This document shows, one piece after another, positions 23,219 to 34,412 of a stretch of 64,000 nt of DNA. The notes below the pieces were generated by a model. That model was not told where the DNA came from. It worked only from the letters and a program-made list of their open reading frames with translations, and made no database searches. Position 1 is the first letter of the stretch. The number at the start of each line of letters is the position of its first letter. Source of the DNA: Craspedostauros australis (lineage: Eukaryota; Bacillariophyta; Bacillariophyceae; Mastogloiales; Achnanthaceae); NCBI GenBank assembly GCA_026770025.1, contig JAMXDE010000036.1, positions 1 to 64,000 on the forward strand. The letters are read 5' to 3'. Position numbers and translations under genes: made by a program.

Positions 23219-23456
23219 AAACGTTGAAAGTACTGAACAAACGTTGAAAGTACTGAACAAACGTTGAAAGTACTGAACAAACGTTGAAAGTACTCAACAA
23301 ACGTTGAAAGTACTGAACAAACGTTGAAAGTACTGAACAAACGTTGAAAGTACTGAACAAACGTTGAAAGTACTCAACAAACGTTGAAAGTACTGAACAA
23401 ACGTTGAAAGTACTGAACAAACGTTGAAAGTACTCAACAAACGTTGAAAGTACTCG
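23219..23456. repeat. Right 20-bp tandem array of the transposon
   Basis: Twelve copies of the same unit as at 16154-16434, in the same orientation on the plus strand. Most units here have CTG where the left array has CTC (ACTGAACAAACGTTGAAAGT). Confidence 0.95.
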
Positions 23457-23621
23457 ATCGCTGAATAACGCACATAACGTCAAATAAACGGTTTATCTAC
23501 AGATCGACAGCGTGGGATTGAACCTGCCGACCAAAGGTATTTTGTCGTAAACACGATTGAATCGGGGACTGACCGAACACGTCCAGCCGCCAGTTTCAGC
23601 GGATTTCCCGTGCCTTGCTGG

Positions 23622-25359
23622 GGTGATGCGCGAGGCGACATCGAGCTTCAGATGGCGACCCACTGCATGCCGCAGTTTACAAAGACGGCCACACCAGTGG
23701 GATTGATGCTGCTGTCGACGACTGGTTTGATGGTGCAGTTGAGAGATGTGCGTGCACCACTCGAATTTGGGCAGAGTATACGGACCTGCCAAAGTCGATG
23801 GAGACAATGTGAGATCCACAGCTCTCGATCTCAGCGAGGAGGCAGCTGTGGCATAACAAAGTGGATTGTGAGTGTCACCATTGACGTTGACCATTGATGC
23901 AGGACTATGATTCCATGGATTGGGATGATATTTGAATCAACGCAGGCATCTGAACAGCAGTTGGTGTTGATTGATGTGCAAAGTAGGAGTAGATCGATCT
24001 GCTTGTGCTGTGTGTGTGATATGCAGCTTGTTAATGGGGCCGCGCCGCTGTTGTTGGTGCTCTTCTTCTTGCAGTTCCTGATGTTGCCGCTACTGCCAAT
24101 CCCATTGCTGTATTTGGGCGGATGCGCGGCATGCGATGCGGCATGCAGCTGTCATCATCCGCCATGTGATCTCCTTGCAAACCATCAGATGCGTGTGGAA
24201 TTCGCGAAGAGAAGATGGTGACAATGACATTGACATTGACGGGCGCAGCCGCTGCGTCGTCGTCGTGATTACTGGATGTGGATATACTTGGTAGAGGTTG
24301 AATTAATTTTATTCTTACATTGCCACAGTTGCTGCAATGGAAGAGTGGTGACAATGGTGGTGGCGGTATCCCATTGCATGAGAATAGAGTGAAGCAGTAT
24401 GAGATGATGTGATGCGAGATGTGTCATTCAAAGACAAGAGGAGCAATCATTCTTGTGTTAGAATTGGCGCGCAATGTGAAAGCACGGCGATGTTCCGAAC
24501 AGGATGGCAATACCAAATCACCGTATCACCACCACATCACCACATCATGCAGACATCCTCAAATGCGGACAAGGCGACAATGGCAGCGTGTCATCTCATC
24601 CCATTGCATTGCAACAACGAGGACATGGCTTACCTTGACGTCATGGGAGACTGCGGAAAGATCACTGCTTCAGACTTGTGGTTTGCTGCGTGTGCTGGAA
24701 GCGGCATTCCATTCTGGGTGATGTGAATGTGGATGGATGAATGAATGAATAAGTCTGCAATGACAGGCAGCGACAACTTCGTGACAAGTTCGTGGGAAGT
24801 ACCTGCCATGATGCACGTGTCCATATGCTGCAAAGTATGCCAAAGAGGATGGACAAGCTGCAGCTCTGACTTTTTCTGATGTGCCTTTGACAAAAAGAGA
24901 GGTCTCTTTGTTGGGCCACCCTCCTCAGCTTCCTTCAATCGAATGGAAGAGCATGCAGCTGTGGTGTCAACTTCCTCTCTCTGCATCATGTGCGGCCATG
25001 TTTCTGCTTCTGCATTGCTGTGTTGCTGCCAGTGCCACTTCCATTACCATTGCATTTGTCCATTTTTGTCCATGGAATAAATAGCTGCAAAGAAGCTTGG
25101 ACAAGCCATTGGTTGCTCATCTTGTCTCAACTGCTGATGCCAGAATTGTGGGTGGTGTTGTCTGCTGCCTTGATGTGGGACCTCTCTTTCCTCAGTGCAT
25201 CTTGCATCTTACATCTTGCATGTGGCTTGGTGTGGAGTCCTTCGTTGTGGCAGGACAGACTCACACCTAGTGCTAGTGCTCGTGTAGAGACGTGGAGTGT
25301 TGTGGAGTTTGATAGATTTCGTTTGAGTTCAATGGGTTGTGCTGTGTCGCAGCAGAGAG
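23622..25359. other. No recognisable gene
   Basis: Unique sequence with scattered short open frames on both strands. None has motif or composition evidence. It continues the pre-insertion sequence interrupted by the transposon at 15986. Confidence 0.5.
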
Positions 25360-25958
25360 TGTATTGGAATGCAGAGTTATAGTTAGTACGTTAATCTAAT
25401 CTGCTGTTAGAAACTGTGCCGTTTTAGAACCGTGAGGTCAATCTCACTTTCTCTTCCAATTTCATTTTCATAGCAGGCATTTGTTGCGGTAGCATCACTT
25501 GGTGTCTCTGTGTTCCCAGGTGCTTCTCTCTACATTCATCATGCTCTGTTCTTGCTTCCTTATCTTGGCATCTTTGTTGTTTGCCTCTGCATGTTCATAG
25601 CTATCTACGTTCGCATGGTAGGAATCCGCAGTCCTGTGTGCTTGTCTGTCATATAATTCGATCCTTGATTCCGTGACACCTCATCTCACAATTGGTGTCA
25701 TCCTTGGTGATGTTCCAAACCTGCAGTTGTTCTGATCCTTTCTGATGTTGGTCACCTGTGGCATGTCTTGTCTGTAGGAGGGGCGCGTGATGCTCTCCGG
25801 AGGGGGTGCGTCACTTGCCCATTGCCCTGCTGTCTGTTCTGACTGACATCGCTGTCTGCATGGTTGCCATGATTGGTTTGATATCGGGACCTTCTGATCC
25901 ACTTATGGTAGGGAGCCACATTGCCAGAGGACAGACAACCCTTCTTGTGGTAGGTCTG

Positions 25959-27555
25959 TGTTGGAAATCTGGGGTGATAGTAGTAGACTAATCTGGTATC
26001 AATCTGTACCGTTTTAGAACTGTGAGCACAACATGCTTATCTTCTTTCGATTCCAATTCCATAGCAAGCATGATCTGCAGTAGCAGCCCATGATCACGCT
26101 CTCGTGCATGGCTACTTTCATCTGCATCCTCATCTTGCATTCACATTGGTTCATCGCCTGCTTTGCTTGATGTTGGTGAGCACCTACATGTTAGGAATCG
26201 AGGGTACAACTTTGTCGGAATATCCATGATTGCCGCACCTCCCAACATTATTCGCCACAGCTTTGAATATTATTTGTCACATGTTCGGAGACTATTCGTC
26301 ACACCTTTGAATACCATGTCATTGTGACTATGACTAAGGACACGGACGTGATTGATACCTGTACTACCGCGAGGAGGGTAGTCTGTCCTCTGGTAATGTA
26401 AGGACGACACCCATGGTGGATCAGGAGGTCCCAATACCAAACCAACCATGGCAACCATGCAGGCAACGACGTCAGTCAGAACAGCAGGTCAATATGCAAG
26501 TGACGCACCCCCTTCAGAGGACAGCATGCGCCCCTCCTGCGGACACGAACATCCGCAGGTTTGGAACATCAGAAAGGATCAGAACATCCGCAGGTTTGGA
26601 ACATCAGAAAGGATCAGAACATCCGCAGGTTTGGAACATCACCAAGGTTGACATCGATCGTGGGACGATGGTGTCATGAGATCAACAACGGAAACATATG
26701 ATAGGCAAGTGCTCAGGACTGCAGATTCCTACCATGCCAACGTAGACAGCTACGACGATGCAGAGGCAAGCAACAACGATGCCAAGATGAGGAAGCAAGA
26801 ACAGAGCATGATGAGTGGGGAAAGAAACACCAAAGAACAACAGAGCGCCCCGAGTCGCCACCGCGACAGATGCCTACTATGCAAAATGAAATCGGAACAG
26901 AAAGTGAGATTGTATTCACAGTTCTAAAACGGTACAGCTTCTAACAGCAGATTAGACTACAGTACTAACTATGACCCCGGATTTCCAACACCTACATTTG
27001 TCTGGTGCATACTCGTAGACCAGTAGGTACCTCACCCCCGGTCTCATGTCAGCTCAGTGGTCCCACTTCGGTTTCATGCTATCGTGCCCTTCTTCTGGTC
27101 ATCTCAATGGTTACTTTCTGCATCTCAGGGATTTATCGTCACTTTGATTGTGGTCTTGGGCGATTAGGGATCGCCTCTGTTTGGCTTTCTCACCTACGGT
27201 TCTCAAGGACACATCGACTTGTTCAGGTATATTGGTTGTCGCACTCATTCGATTCACTCATGGGCTGATGTATTGTTGTTGACATAGATCTCTTGGTTCC
27301 CAACTGTTATTGGGACATGGCCAACTAGGCCACTGGATGAGGGTGCTTGGACGTCGCAAAAGACAGGTAAGGCCATTGGGCTGTCCAAGTGCAACTGGTC
27401 GATTGCTGTGTTGCGGTTTGTCTGGAGGATACTATTGGGAGTTGCGGCAATCATGGGTATCTTTGTACATAATACCATTGTGATTCCAGTCAGTCCCAAT
27501 GGGAGCTGCGGTAATACACGGTATCTTGGCAAAGTCGTACCCCCGATTCCTGACA
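25959..27555 (-). repeat. Middle L6 LTR-like element, target duplication GGTCTG
   Basis: Minus-oriented copy starting TGTTGGAAATCTGGGG and ending GATTCCTGACA, flanked by GGTCTG (25953-25958 and 27556-27561). It is about 789 bp without its own insert, which sits at 26189-26996. Confidence 0.85.
26189..26990 (+). repeat. Inner L6 solo LTR-like element, target duplication CCTACA
   Basis: An 802-bp plus-oriented copy, TGTTAGGAATCG...GGATTTCCAACA, flanked by CCTACA (26183-26188 and 26991-26996). It lies inside the middle element. It includes a threefold 30-bp direct repeat (AACATCCGCAGGTTTGGAAC) at about 26547-26640. Confidence 0.9.
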
Positions 27556-27731
27556 GGTCTGGTGTCAATCACGTTCGTGTCCTTTATCATAGTCGTAATG
27601 ACATGGTATTCAAAGGTGTGACAAATAGTCTCCAAACATGTGGCGAATAATATTCAAAGGTGTGACAAATAATGTTGGGAGGTGTGGCAATCATGGATAT
27701 TCCAACAAAGTCGTACCCTCGATTCCTAACA

Positions 27732-28118
27732 ACCCCATCTGGAGAATAAGACACGTGCCACCTGCGGACTAGAACAATTCAGAAAGAGCATCAAGCATGA
27801 CACCAATCGTAAAACAGGTGTCAAGAGATCAAGGGCGAAACCTGTGACAAGTCAAGCGCATGACTGCGGAATCGTACCACATGAATGTAGATGATGATAT
27901 GCATGATGATATACATGATGATATGCATGATGATATGCATGATGAAAGGATCGATGAATACAAGCGAGAATGAAAAAGCATAACTTGATGCTGCTGCAGA
28001 AGATGCTATAAGGGAAATGAAAGTCAAAAGAGATGAAGAGATTGAGCTCACAGTTCTAAAACGGTACAATCTAATATCAGATTAGGTTCCTACTAACTGC
28101 AACCCCGGATTTCCAACA
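27732..28118 (+). repeat. Right part of another L6 element
   Basis: The right portion of a plus-oriented copy, from ACCCCATCTGGAG (matching the interior of the 60413 copy) to the terminal GGATTTCCAACA at 28118. Its left portion is not found next to the nest. The interior has tandem GATGATATGCAT units at 27894-27945. Confidence 0.75.
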
Positions 28119-28728
28119 TCGAACCTCAGTCTGGATTGGGTGACAATGTATCTGCTCAGCGCAGATGGGATGTTCGTGGAGCAATTAACGAGCCCGTCCA
28201 TGAATGCGCTGCAACAGAGGGTGACGCTGATCATGAAGTCCATGGACTACGACAAGCTGTGAGGCAGGGTTTTGAACAACAGTGGATCGCGGGGTTGTGC
28301 GTGTCACTAGAGTGGATGGATGATCGCACCTACATGCGCATTTGTGCAAGCACGGTTGGTTCATTTGACTCAATCGCAGTTGTTCTAAATGCACTCTGTT
28401 GAATAGAAGCTATTTCGTTGATTGGCTGGTTGATTATCGTTGTACTAAGTATGTGTACGGTGTGTATAATCGTTATGGTGGGCATGGAAGGCGAACTAAG
28501 AGACATCGCCTTTTCCATCATGTGTATTGACGTCATGTCGTCATGTATAATAGTCATGTAATGTATGTAGTGAAGTGTTGGATGTCATAAGAGGTGTGCC
28601 ACCAACGCGTTCTCTTGTGTTGTGAATGGAGATGGAAGCTTCGTTGGATGCCGTTGGATGCTGCACGAGTCCGAATGGGCACCATGCGCCTGCCCTCCTC
28701 TTCTGCACTTGGAACAGACAGAAGTGCC
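28119..28728. other. No recognisable gene
   Basis: Unique sequence downstream of the kinase stop. It would contain the kinase 3' untranslated region. Confidence 0.5.
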
Positions 28729-30654
28729 TCACTCTTTCGTCTTGAACATCTTGAGCTTGTCTTGAACTGATGCCAAGTGACGCACGATTCCCGGTGTACA
28801 CATATTGGTGCAGCCGAAGCGTCTCATGTCGGTGCACAAGATCGCAGGGTCGGTCAAGTAGTACTTGCCATTGGCCTTGACACCTTGAAGATCCGCCACA
28901 ATCAAGTACTCCTTGGAGAAGACGTACGAGAACTCCACGAAGCGAAGGAGCGACTCATCGATGTGATCGGGATGCCAGGCTCCCGTGTTGCTGCAGTACT
29001 TGGTGAATGGCGTTCCGGTGGTTGGCAGCACATCTTCACCACAGTAGAAACGGTTTCCGGCTGCTTCATTTCTGTCGCTGACCTCCTCCACCACGCATGC
29101 CTGCAGAACCTTGATCATGGCACAGTGCGAAGGACGGAAGGCTGACTTGTTGTATTCGTTGGCAAGGAAGCACGCGATGGATGATACCTCCATCTGTTGG
29201 AAGTATTGTTGTCTATCGTTGATTCTTGGCCCGTGATGCTTGTTGGTCTTGAGCACCATGGCGTTCTTCTTGAGGCGGAGTTCGGAATTGTGACGCGCCA
29301 GCCTTGCATGGAATGCAATGCGGCATGACCCCTCAGCAAACGGTGATCTTGCCAGTTGGAGCCGGAACTTGAGGTTGACGCGTTTCATGCAACAGAACCG
29401 AGAAATGTAGGTCTGGGCCAACTTGTTGACCGAGAGAGGTGTTCGCAAAGACTGGACGGAGATGCTGCGTGTGTTGCAGTACACGTTGACAGGCACCGTT
29501 GCTTTCCATCCAAAATATGTTGGAAAATCTTTGGAGATTGTGTATGGTTTCATCTTGGCCTTCTTCATCTTCCCTCTGTTTGCTTCATACTCCACTAACT
29601 TGCTCTGAGAGTCGATCAACGACACCGAGTTGAAGACAGAGTGGCGGACGCTCTTGACCACGACTTTCTCAACCATTTCGGGAGAAGAGAAGTCCACAAC
29701 CTCGAGATCAATGTTGTAGACGGACGCAAACCGCTCAATCATCTTGTCCGTTTTGCTGGTGATACGACCAAAGAAGACGTTCATGGTTCCACCCCTTGGA
29801 TTGGTCCTGAGTTTGGACAGCTCCGAGACGATGTTGATGCCTGGAGTGCCGGTCGGATAGTTGTCGCCAGACTCACCGTGGTTGTGGAATTCGGTTCCAT
29901 GACATGCATCATCACCAACGATGAAGGCGACTCTGGTGGGGTGCATCCAGGAGAGCTCATTGGCCTTTTGGATGCCAACCGCTATGTCTTCTGCACGGTC
30001 GTCGCTGCGAATGGACTTGACTCCCTTCAGGAAGCGTTCGAAGACACTGACATCATCCACGAAATCAAGTACTTGATATCGATCAGACCCATTGTAAATG
30101 TCTCGGTAGGCCACGAACCCCAACCGTAGATCCTTCCCCTTTCCATCAGCCTTGATCTTCTTGACAATCTTGCGGATGGTCTGCTTGGCACCGTCGATGT
30201 ATGGCCCCATTGAACCAGTAGCGTCCATGATGAACACGAGATCGATTTCGTTCTCCACAGCGTCGAGTTTGCCCAGCACGTCCTTGATATTGGATTCCCT
30301 CATGCGACGCTTCAGTCGGCATTGATGCAGCTTTGCGGCAAGCTCCTCGAGGGATTTGGTGGCATTGTCGAGTTGCTCACCAAAATTGCTGATCTCAGTG
30401 TTGCATTGAGAAAGTAGTTCGGAAGGTAGGGTTTTGCTCGTGTCCAACTTACATTTCTGCATCATGTCTTGGGCTGCCTTGATGCTTTCGTCGAGTTGCA
30501 CTCTTATTTTGGCCTCCTTCTTCTCCGCATCGCTGATCTGTTGTTGGATATCCTCCTCATTATCGCTGTCATCCTCTTCCTCCTCTCCGATCTCCTCGAG
30601 AACGGCCCCACCACCGCCGAGACTCACGAACTTTTTATTCTGTTTTGGCGGCAT
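28729..30654 (-). CDS. vWFA-domain alpha-protein kinase (VWKA-like)
   Basis: An atypical serine/threonine kinase of the alpha-kinase family (relatives: Dictyostelium VWKA and myosin heavy chain kinases, eEF2 kinase). The single ORF has 641 residues. Residues 20-120 are acidic and then coiled coil. A von Willebrand A domain spans about 137-335, with the metal-site motif DATGSMG at 144-150. The alpha-kinase domain spans about 425-635, with SPFAEGSCRIAFHA (about 437-450), the KYCSNTGAW segment, VADLQGVK (586-593) and LTDPAI (600-605) before the C-terminal nucleotide/metal loop. That loop reads FGCTNMCTPGI, where the common form has a second glycine in place of Cys619. ATG 30654 is the first Met and no intron is seen. 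It is the only clear cellular gene in the window, flanked by repeats on both sides. Substrates cannot be inferred. Confidence 0.92.
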   Translation of the reverse strand: MPPKQNKKFVSLGGGGAVLEEIGEEEEDDSDNEEDIQQQISDAEKKEAKIRVQLDESIKAAQDMMQKCKLDTSKTLPSELLSQCNTEISNFGEQLDNATKSLEELAAKLHQCRLKRRMRESNIKDVLGKLDAVENEIDLVFIMDATGSMGPYIDGAKQTIRKIVKKIKADGKGKDLRLGFVAYRDIYNGSDRYQVLDFVDDVSVFERFLKGVKSIRSDDRAEDIAVGIQKANELSWMHPTRVAFIVGDDACHGTEFHNHGESGDNYPTGTPGINIVSELSKLRTNPRGGTMNVFFGRITSKTDKMIERFASVYNIDLEVVDFSSPEMVEKVVVKSVRHSVFNSVSLIDSQSKLVEYEANRGKMKKAKMKPYTISKDFPTYFGWKATVPVNVYCNTRSISVQSLRTPLSVNKLAQTYISRFCCMKRVNLKFRLQLARSPFAEGSCRIAFHARLARHNSELRLKKNAMVLKTNKHHGPRINDRQQYFQQMEVSSIACFLANEYNKSAFRPSHCAMIKVLQACVVEEVSDRNEAAGNRFYCGEDVLPTTGTPFTKYCSNTGAWHPDHIDESLLRFVEFSYVFSKEYLIVADLQGVKANGKYYLTDPAILCTDMRRFGCTNMCTPGIVRHLASVQDKLKMFKTKE

Positions 30655-32245
30655 CGTACTTTCGTGTTCGAATTGTTTGTCAAGAGCTGATTGAGAATTA
30701 TGTTTGCCCGATGATGTGAGCTTGTGGCTTTCCCAGCTTCACAACTTGTTTGAGTTTCGGGGTTTTGTGAGAGCGTGGTTGGGGGATGTGTGGAGCACAT
30801 TGCTGCGCTCCTGTTGCATTCCGGTACACCTTCAAGACATGGTCGCACGCCAATTCGAACACGCACAAGATCGCATCAGATCGCACATGCTCCGAGTTTG
30901 CAACACAGTGCTGCGTTGATGCCGAATCTTGGAGTGCAGCGAGGTTTCAGAAGCGTTCGACGAAGTACCAGTCTCATCACTGGGCGGGTCGCCCAAAGAC
31001 TTCTGACAATTGCTCCACTGCTCTTCGACAGCTTCCCGACGATGGATCAGAAGTAAAGCTCTCCGAAAGAGTCACCTTCGCATCACGTTGCATTGTACTT
31101 TCGGGACATGGTCGCACCCTGGAGTTTGGACACGCAGAAGGTCACAGCAGATGTCATCCAGCTCGAGCGTGTGCTCGTAATGCTGTGTTGAGTTGTCACA
31201 GAATCTTGGGTGACTTGCGGCTTCCAGAAGCACCCGATGAAGTTCCGTCGTCGTGAACTTGGCACGTTGCGCTGGTGTGGGTTGAAGTACTCTCCGTGGA
31301 TATCTTGGAATCTGACTGATGGTGTTCGATTCTGTTCGATGCTTCGGTGCCACAGATCGGAAGTGACGATCTCTGGCAATCGTTGACACCAAGACGGAGA
31401 AGCAATTCCCAATGAGGGTGCGACCTCCTTTGCCACCATCAACACTGCGATGCAGGAGCCATGAGACGGAACTCTTTTGGTCGCTCCCATCTGCGTGTGA
31501 TCGAAAAGTGAGAACACCTGTGAACTTCCATTTTCGAAGATGTCATGGATGCCAGGCCTTTGATCGCATGCTTGAGTCAGTGTTTCTATCAACCCTGAAT
31601 CCCATTCCAGGCATTGGTGTTTGAACAAGCGGAGACACGAGGAGATCTCAGAGACGTCATTTCAATCCAGGGTTGGCGGTTGCTGGACGCCATGTGAGGA
31701 GGTATCTTGTGGTTCGGGCTATGACTGGACCGTCCGAATGCGTGTGATGTCAGCAACCAAGATCCAAACCGAAATGTGCTGTCGCCAGTCAGCCGGCGCG
31801 AGAAATGCAACGGCACAGGCAGCCATACTCACCTGGGAGAGTCAACACGTCCAGGAGGGAAGACAAGAGAATCAAGCCGAAGTGCTCTCTCTTTACTATC
31901 CAGAGTCTCTCTAACTGACTGCATGCTCATACCAGAACATGGTATCCCAAAGTACAAAAGGAGAAATCGAGTTGGATTTGCAGTGTTGCAGTCCTCGTTG
32001 TGGCCGATGCCGCTTGCTACATCCCATGCGTCGTCATGCTGCAGCCTGTTGTGTTGCTTTGCGTGTTGTGGTGCATCTTGCACTGATCTATAATACGTGT
32101 AACTCCCTTTGCGGCTCTATTGCACTGCCGTACTTGTGCTATCCTTCACGGTCACAGCCATGATTGCTGCCGTCGTCACAGCCACTGTCATCGCGACATC
32201 GTCCAACACTTACGCACGGCGTGGCCTGGTGACATGCTCATGCAC
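30655..32245. other. No recognisable gene; diverged duplication
   Basis: This is the upstream region of the kinase. About 30,818-31,000 and 31,090-31,255 are diverged copies of each other (CATGGTCGCAC, AATCTTGG, TTCCAGAAGC-type steps in order). Short frames on both strands show no domain. Confidence 0.45.
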
Positions 32246-32935
32246 AGTTGAGATTCAATGAGGGACAGACTATTACCGAACACGGTATCAACCCGATGGG
32301 AGAAATTCTTGTTTTGGCGCGAAATCTTCCAACTTGATCAACCACCAAATCTTTTCTCCTCCTTCCTCTCCTCCATTCACGAATCCATCATGACTCAAAC
32401 CTGACCGACTTGACTCACAACCCACTTGGGAACTATATGCTCTTCAGATCCTCCTTACTACAACATACCTCGATTCCTTCATGCTGATGACTACCACACT
32501 ACCACCGTGGTCTCAACATGTGTATCCAACTTGCTTCAACTCAAGCAATGGAATCCGAGGGTCAGCTTCAGCCACAGCCACTGCTTCATGACCGTCACTA
32601 CTGATTGTCATGACCTACACTGCAGTGTAACTACATGTGCGGAGAGCAAAGCACTGTATTGATTGTCTACTCTGTTGCACTGAATCAAGTGCATCAGTGC
32701 AGGGTCTCGCCAAGTTGTGTGGCATCGTTTCTTCACCCTACTAACACCAATAAGCTAACTCATAATAACCAGACAAGGATTAGCTACAAAGCACTTATCT
32801 ACTCATCGTTACAGTAACAACTCTTCAATCAGTACACCTCTCTTGAACTGCATCACACGGCTATCCCGAAGCTGGCAGATCCAAGAGACATCCTCCACCG
32901 ATTCGTGCCGACTGCGCCCGAATCCTAACTTGCAC
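32246..32935 (+). repeat. Dispersed repeat of about 690 bp, copy 1
   Basis: It begins AGTTGAGATTCAATG and matches 35561-36245 throughout (GAAATTCTTGTTTTGGCGCG, CAAGCAATGGAATCCGAG, GAAGCTGGCAGAT), with scattered substitutions. There is no coding capacity and no clear target duplication. Confidence 0.75.
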
Positions 32936-33216
32936 TTACTCTGTAATGGGTGCGTTTCTCCTTTCTCTCGTCTCCCCCGAATGAGTGCCGTGATCAATCA
33001 CGCTCGTCGCGTCAGCTTCATTCCGCGTGAACGAGTCATACATTCTGAGTTCATGGTCGAGATAGCTTGCTGTGTCACCATCTTGTGCAAAGGCTCCAAA
33101 CCATTGCAGACCAGGTCGTAGGCCTCTTGGAAGATGGGGTCGCACTTGACTGGTCAGTTGCAGTTGCGGCTGTTGCTGTTTGCGTTGGCACATCGTCGGC
33201 CGCGGGATTTGTTGCC

Positions 33217-34045
33217 TGTTGGAAATCCGGGGTGGTGTGATAGTAGAGAACTAATCGTTTGTTAGAATCTACTTCTCTGAACTGTGAGCTCTTCATTGCT
33301 CTCAATCTCAAAGTTCGATCTCCTCCTGAGATCACCATGGGTCCCTCTGTTGGTCTAGCAGGCATTCAACTTGCATTCATTGCAAGTTCATCATGGACAT
33401 GCATGCACCACCGAGTACCCCATGTTCGTGCACAAAAGCACGTTGTCCTCCGCTGATAGTTTCGATGCTTTAGACATCGCCGAGTCGTAGGCATCACACA
33501 GGTCGGTCCATTCAACCAGATCACGGTCTCCCATTCGTTACGGGAACACCTCGGTTGGGAGCTCATTCAGCTCCTCGACCATCACACATCTCCGATCATC
33601 TCCGATCATCTCCGATGTTTCGCCTGTCGTTTCTCCACTTACTTCGCCGATCACTTCACCGGCTTCCTGGAGGTTCCTCATACCAGGTTCGTTCATAGGC
33701 CATCTCACACTTCGTGACATCGGCCTTCCTCCAGTACTCTTTTCTCATTGGTTGCAACATGGGGGCCGTAGTCGCTCGTATCGTGATGTTGGTCACGATT
33801 CCAACATCCCTGCCCCCTGTGACATTCACGTGTGATTGGCATTCCTGCATTGAGGTCACGAACGCCAAGGTACGGTTCGCATTCGGCACGTGTCGTTCTC
33901 CATCATCAGAACACGTGCAGCTCACATTTTTCTGTCACAAAGATCCAAAGGTGGGAGTTGCGGTAATGTAGCATATCATGACATTCGGCTCCTTACTCCT
34001 GGGAGGTGCGGCAATATGGTGTTTCAGAACACCCGATTCCTGACA
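33217..34045 (-). repeat. L6 solo LTR-like element, target duplication GTTGCC
   Basis: A minus-oriented, 829-bp copy, TGTTGGAAATCCGGGG...GATTCCTGACA, flanked by GTTGCC (33211-33216 and 34046-34051). It splits a minus-strand open frame. Confidence 0.85.
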
Positions 34046-34285
34046 GTTGCCTTCTTCCCTAGCACGGATGCGCTTGTAGACGTATCCCAGATGTCCCTCC
34101 TTCGATCCCTGCATGGAGGTTGGCATGCAGGACACCAGCTTGACGTCGAAGTTGGAGATTTCGATGAGATCATGTGGATTCAAGTAGCAGATGAGGTACT
34201 TGGCGGAGCTCATGTTCCACATGTTCGAAAGGTGATCCCACAGGTCCGGTAGGAAGCCTGTTTGTATTGTTGTTTGTTTTGTTGT
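34046..34285 (-). pseudogene. Gene fragment interrupted by the L6 element
   Basis: A minus-strand frame containing LPDLWDHLSNMWNMSSAKY and LIEISNFDVKLVSCMPTSMQ looks like folded protein. It enters the solo LTR at 34045. Beyond the other side of the LTR (below 33211) the frame continues in phase for about 20 codons to a stop. An acceptor-like CAATACAAACAG precedes the LPDLW segment on the minus strand, suggesting an upstream exon that I did not find. The family is not recognised. Confidence 0.3.
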
Positions 34286-34412
34286 CATGAATGATGTGTC
34301 CAGTGAGTGAATGAATGAGTGAGTGAGTGTGACATTACCATGCCATGTGCAGATGATCACATACAGAATCAGCCCGCAAAAGCTGCACGCACATCAACTT
34401 ACCAATGCTGAA

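Larger units (their letters stand above)
15987..23618 (+). mobile_element. 7.6-kb PIF/Harbinger-like transposon with three genes
   Basis: The outer 27-28 bp are inverted copies with one mismatch: CAAGGCACGGGAA... from 15987 and its complement ending at 23618. Immediately outside is the trinucleotide CTG on both sides (15984-15986, 23619-23621), a 3-bp target duplication of the size PIF/Harbinger elements make, although the preferred target is usually TTA/TAA. A second inverted match, ATAAACCGTTTA-like, lies about 125 bp further in on each side (16114, 23496). Next inward on each side is an array of the same 20-bp unit in the same orientation. Between them lie a DDE transposase, a spliced divergent gene and a small basic gene. 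The whole is inferred to be one element because the ends bracket exactly these genes. Confidence 0.75.
25360..27731 (-). repeat. Outer L6 LTR-like element, interrupted
   Basis: A minus-oriented member of the TGT(T/C)AGGAATC...GGATTTCCAACA family. Its right end on plus is GATTCCTAACA at 27731. Its left end near 25360 (TGTATTGGAATG) is diverged. It is split at 25958/27562 by the next element. No matching target duplication is seen, so this copy is older or rearranged. Confidence 0.6.

Noticed and set aside
22297-23483. Minus-strand ORFs at the right end of the transposon
   Set aside because: Extended mainly by the 20-bp array (STFNV repeats); no motif in the remainder.
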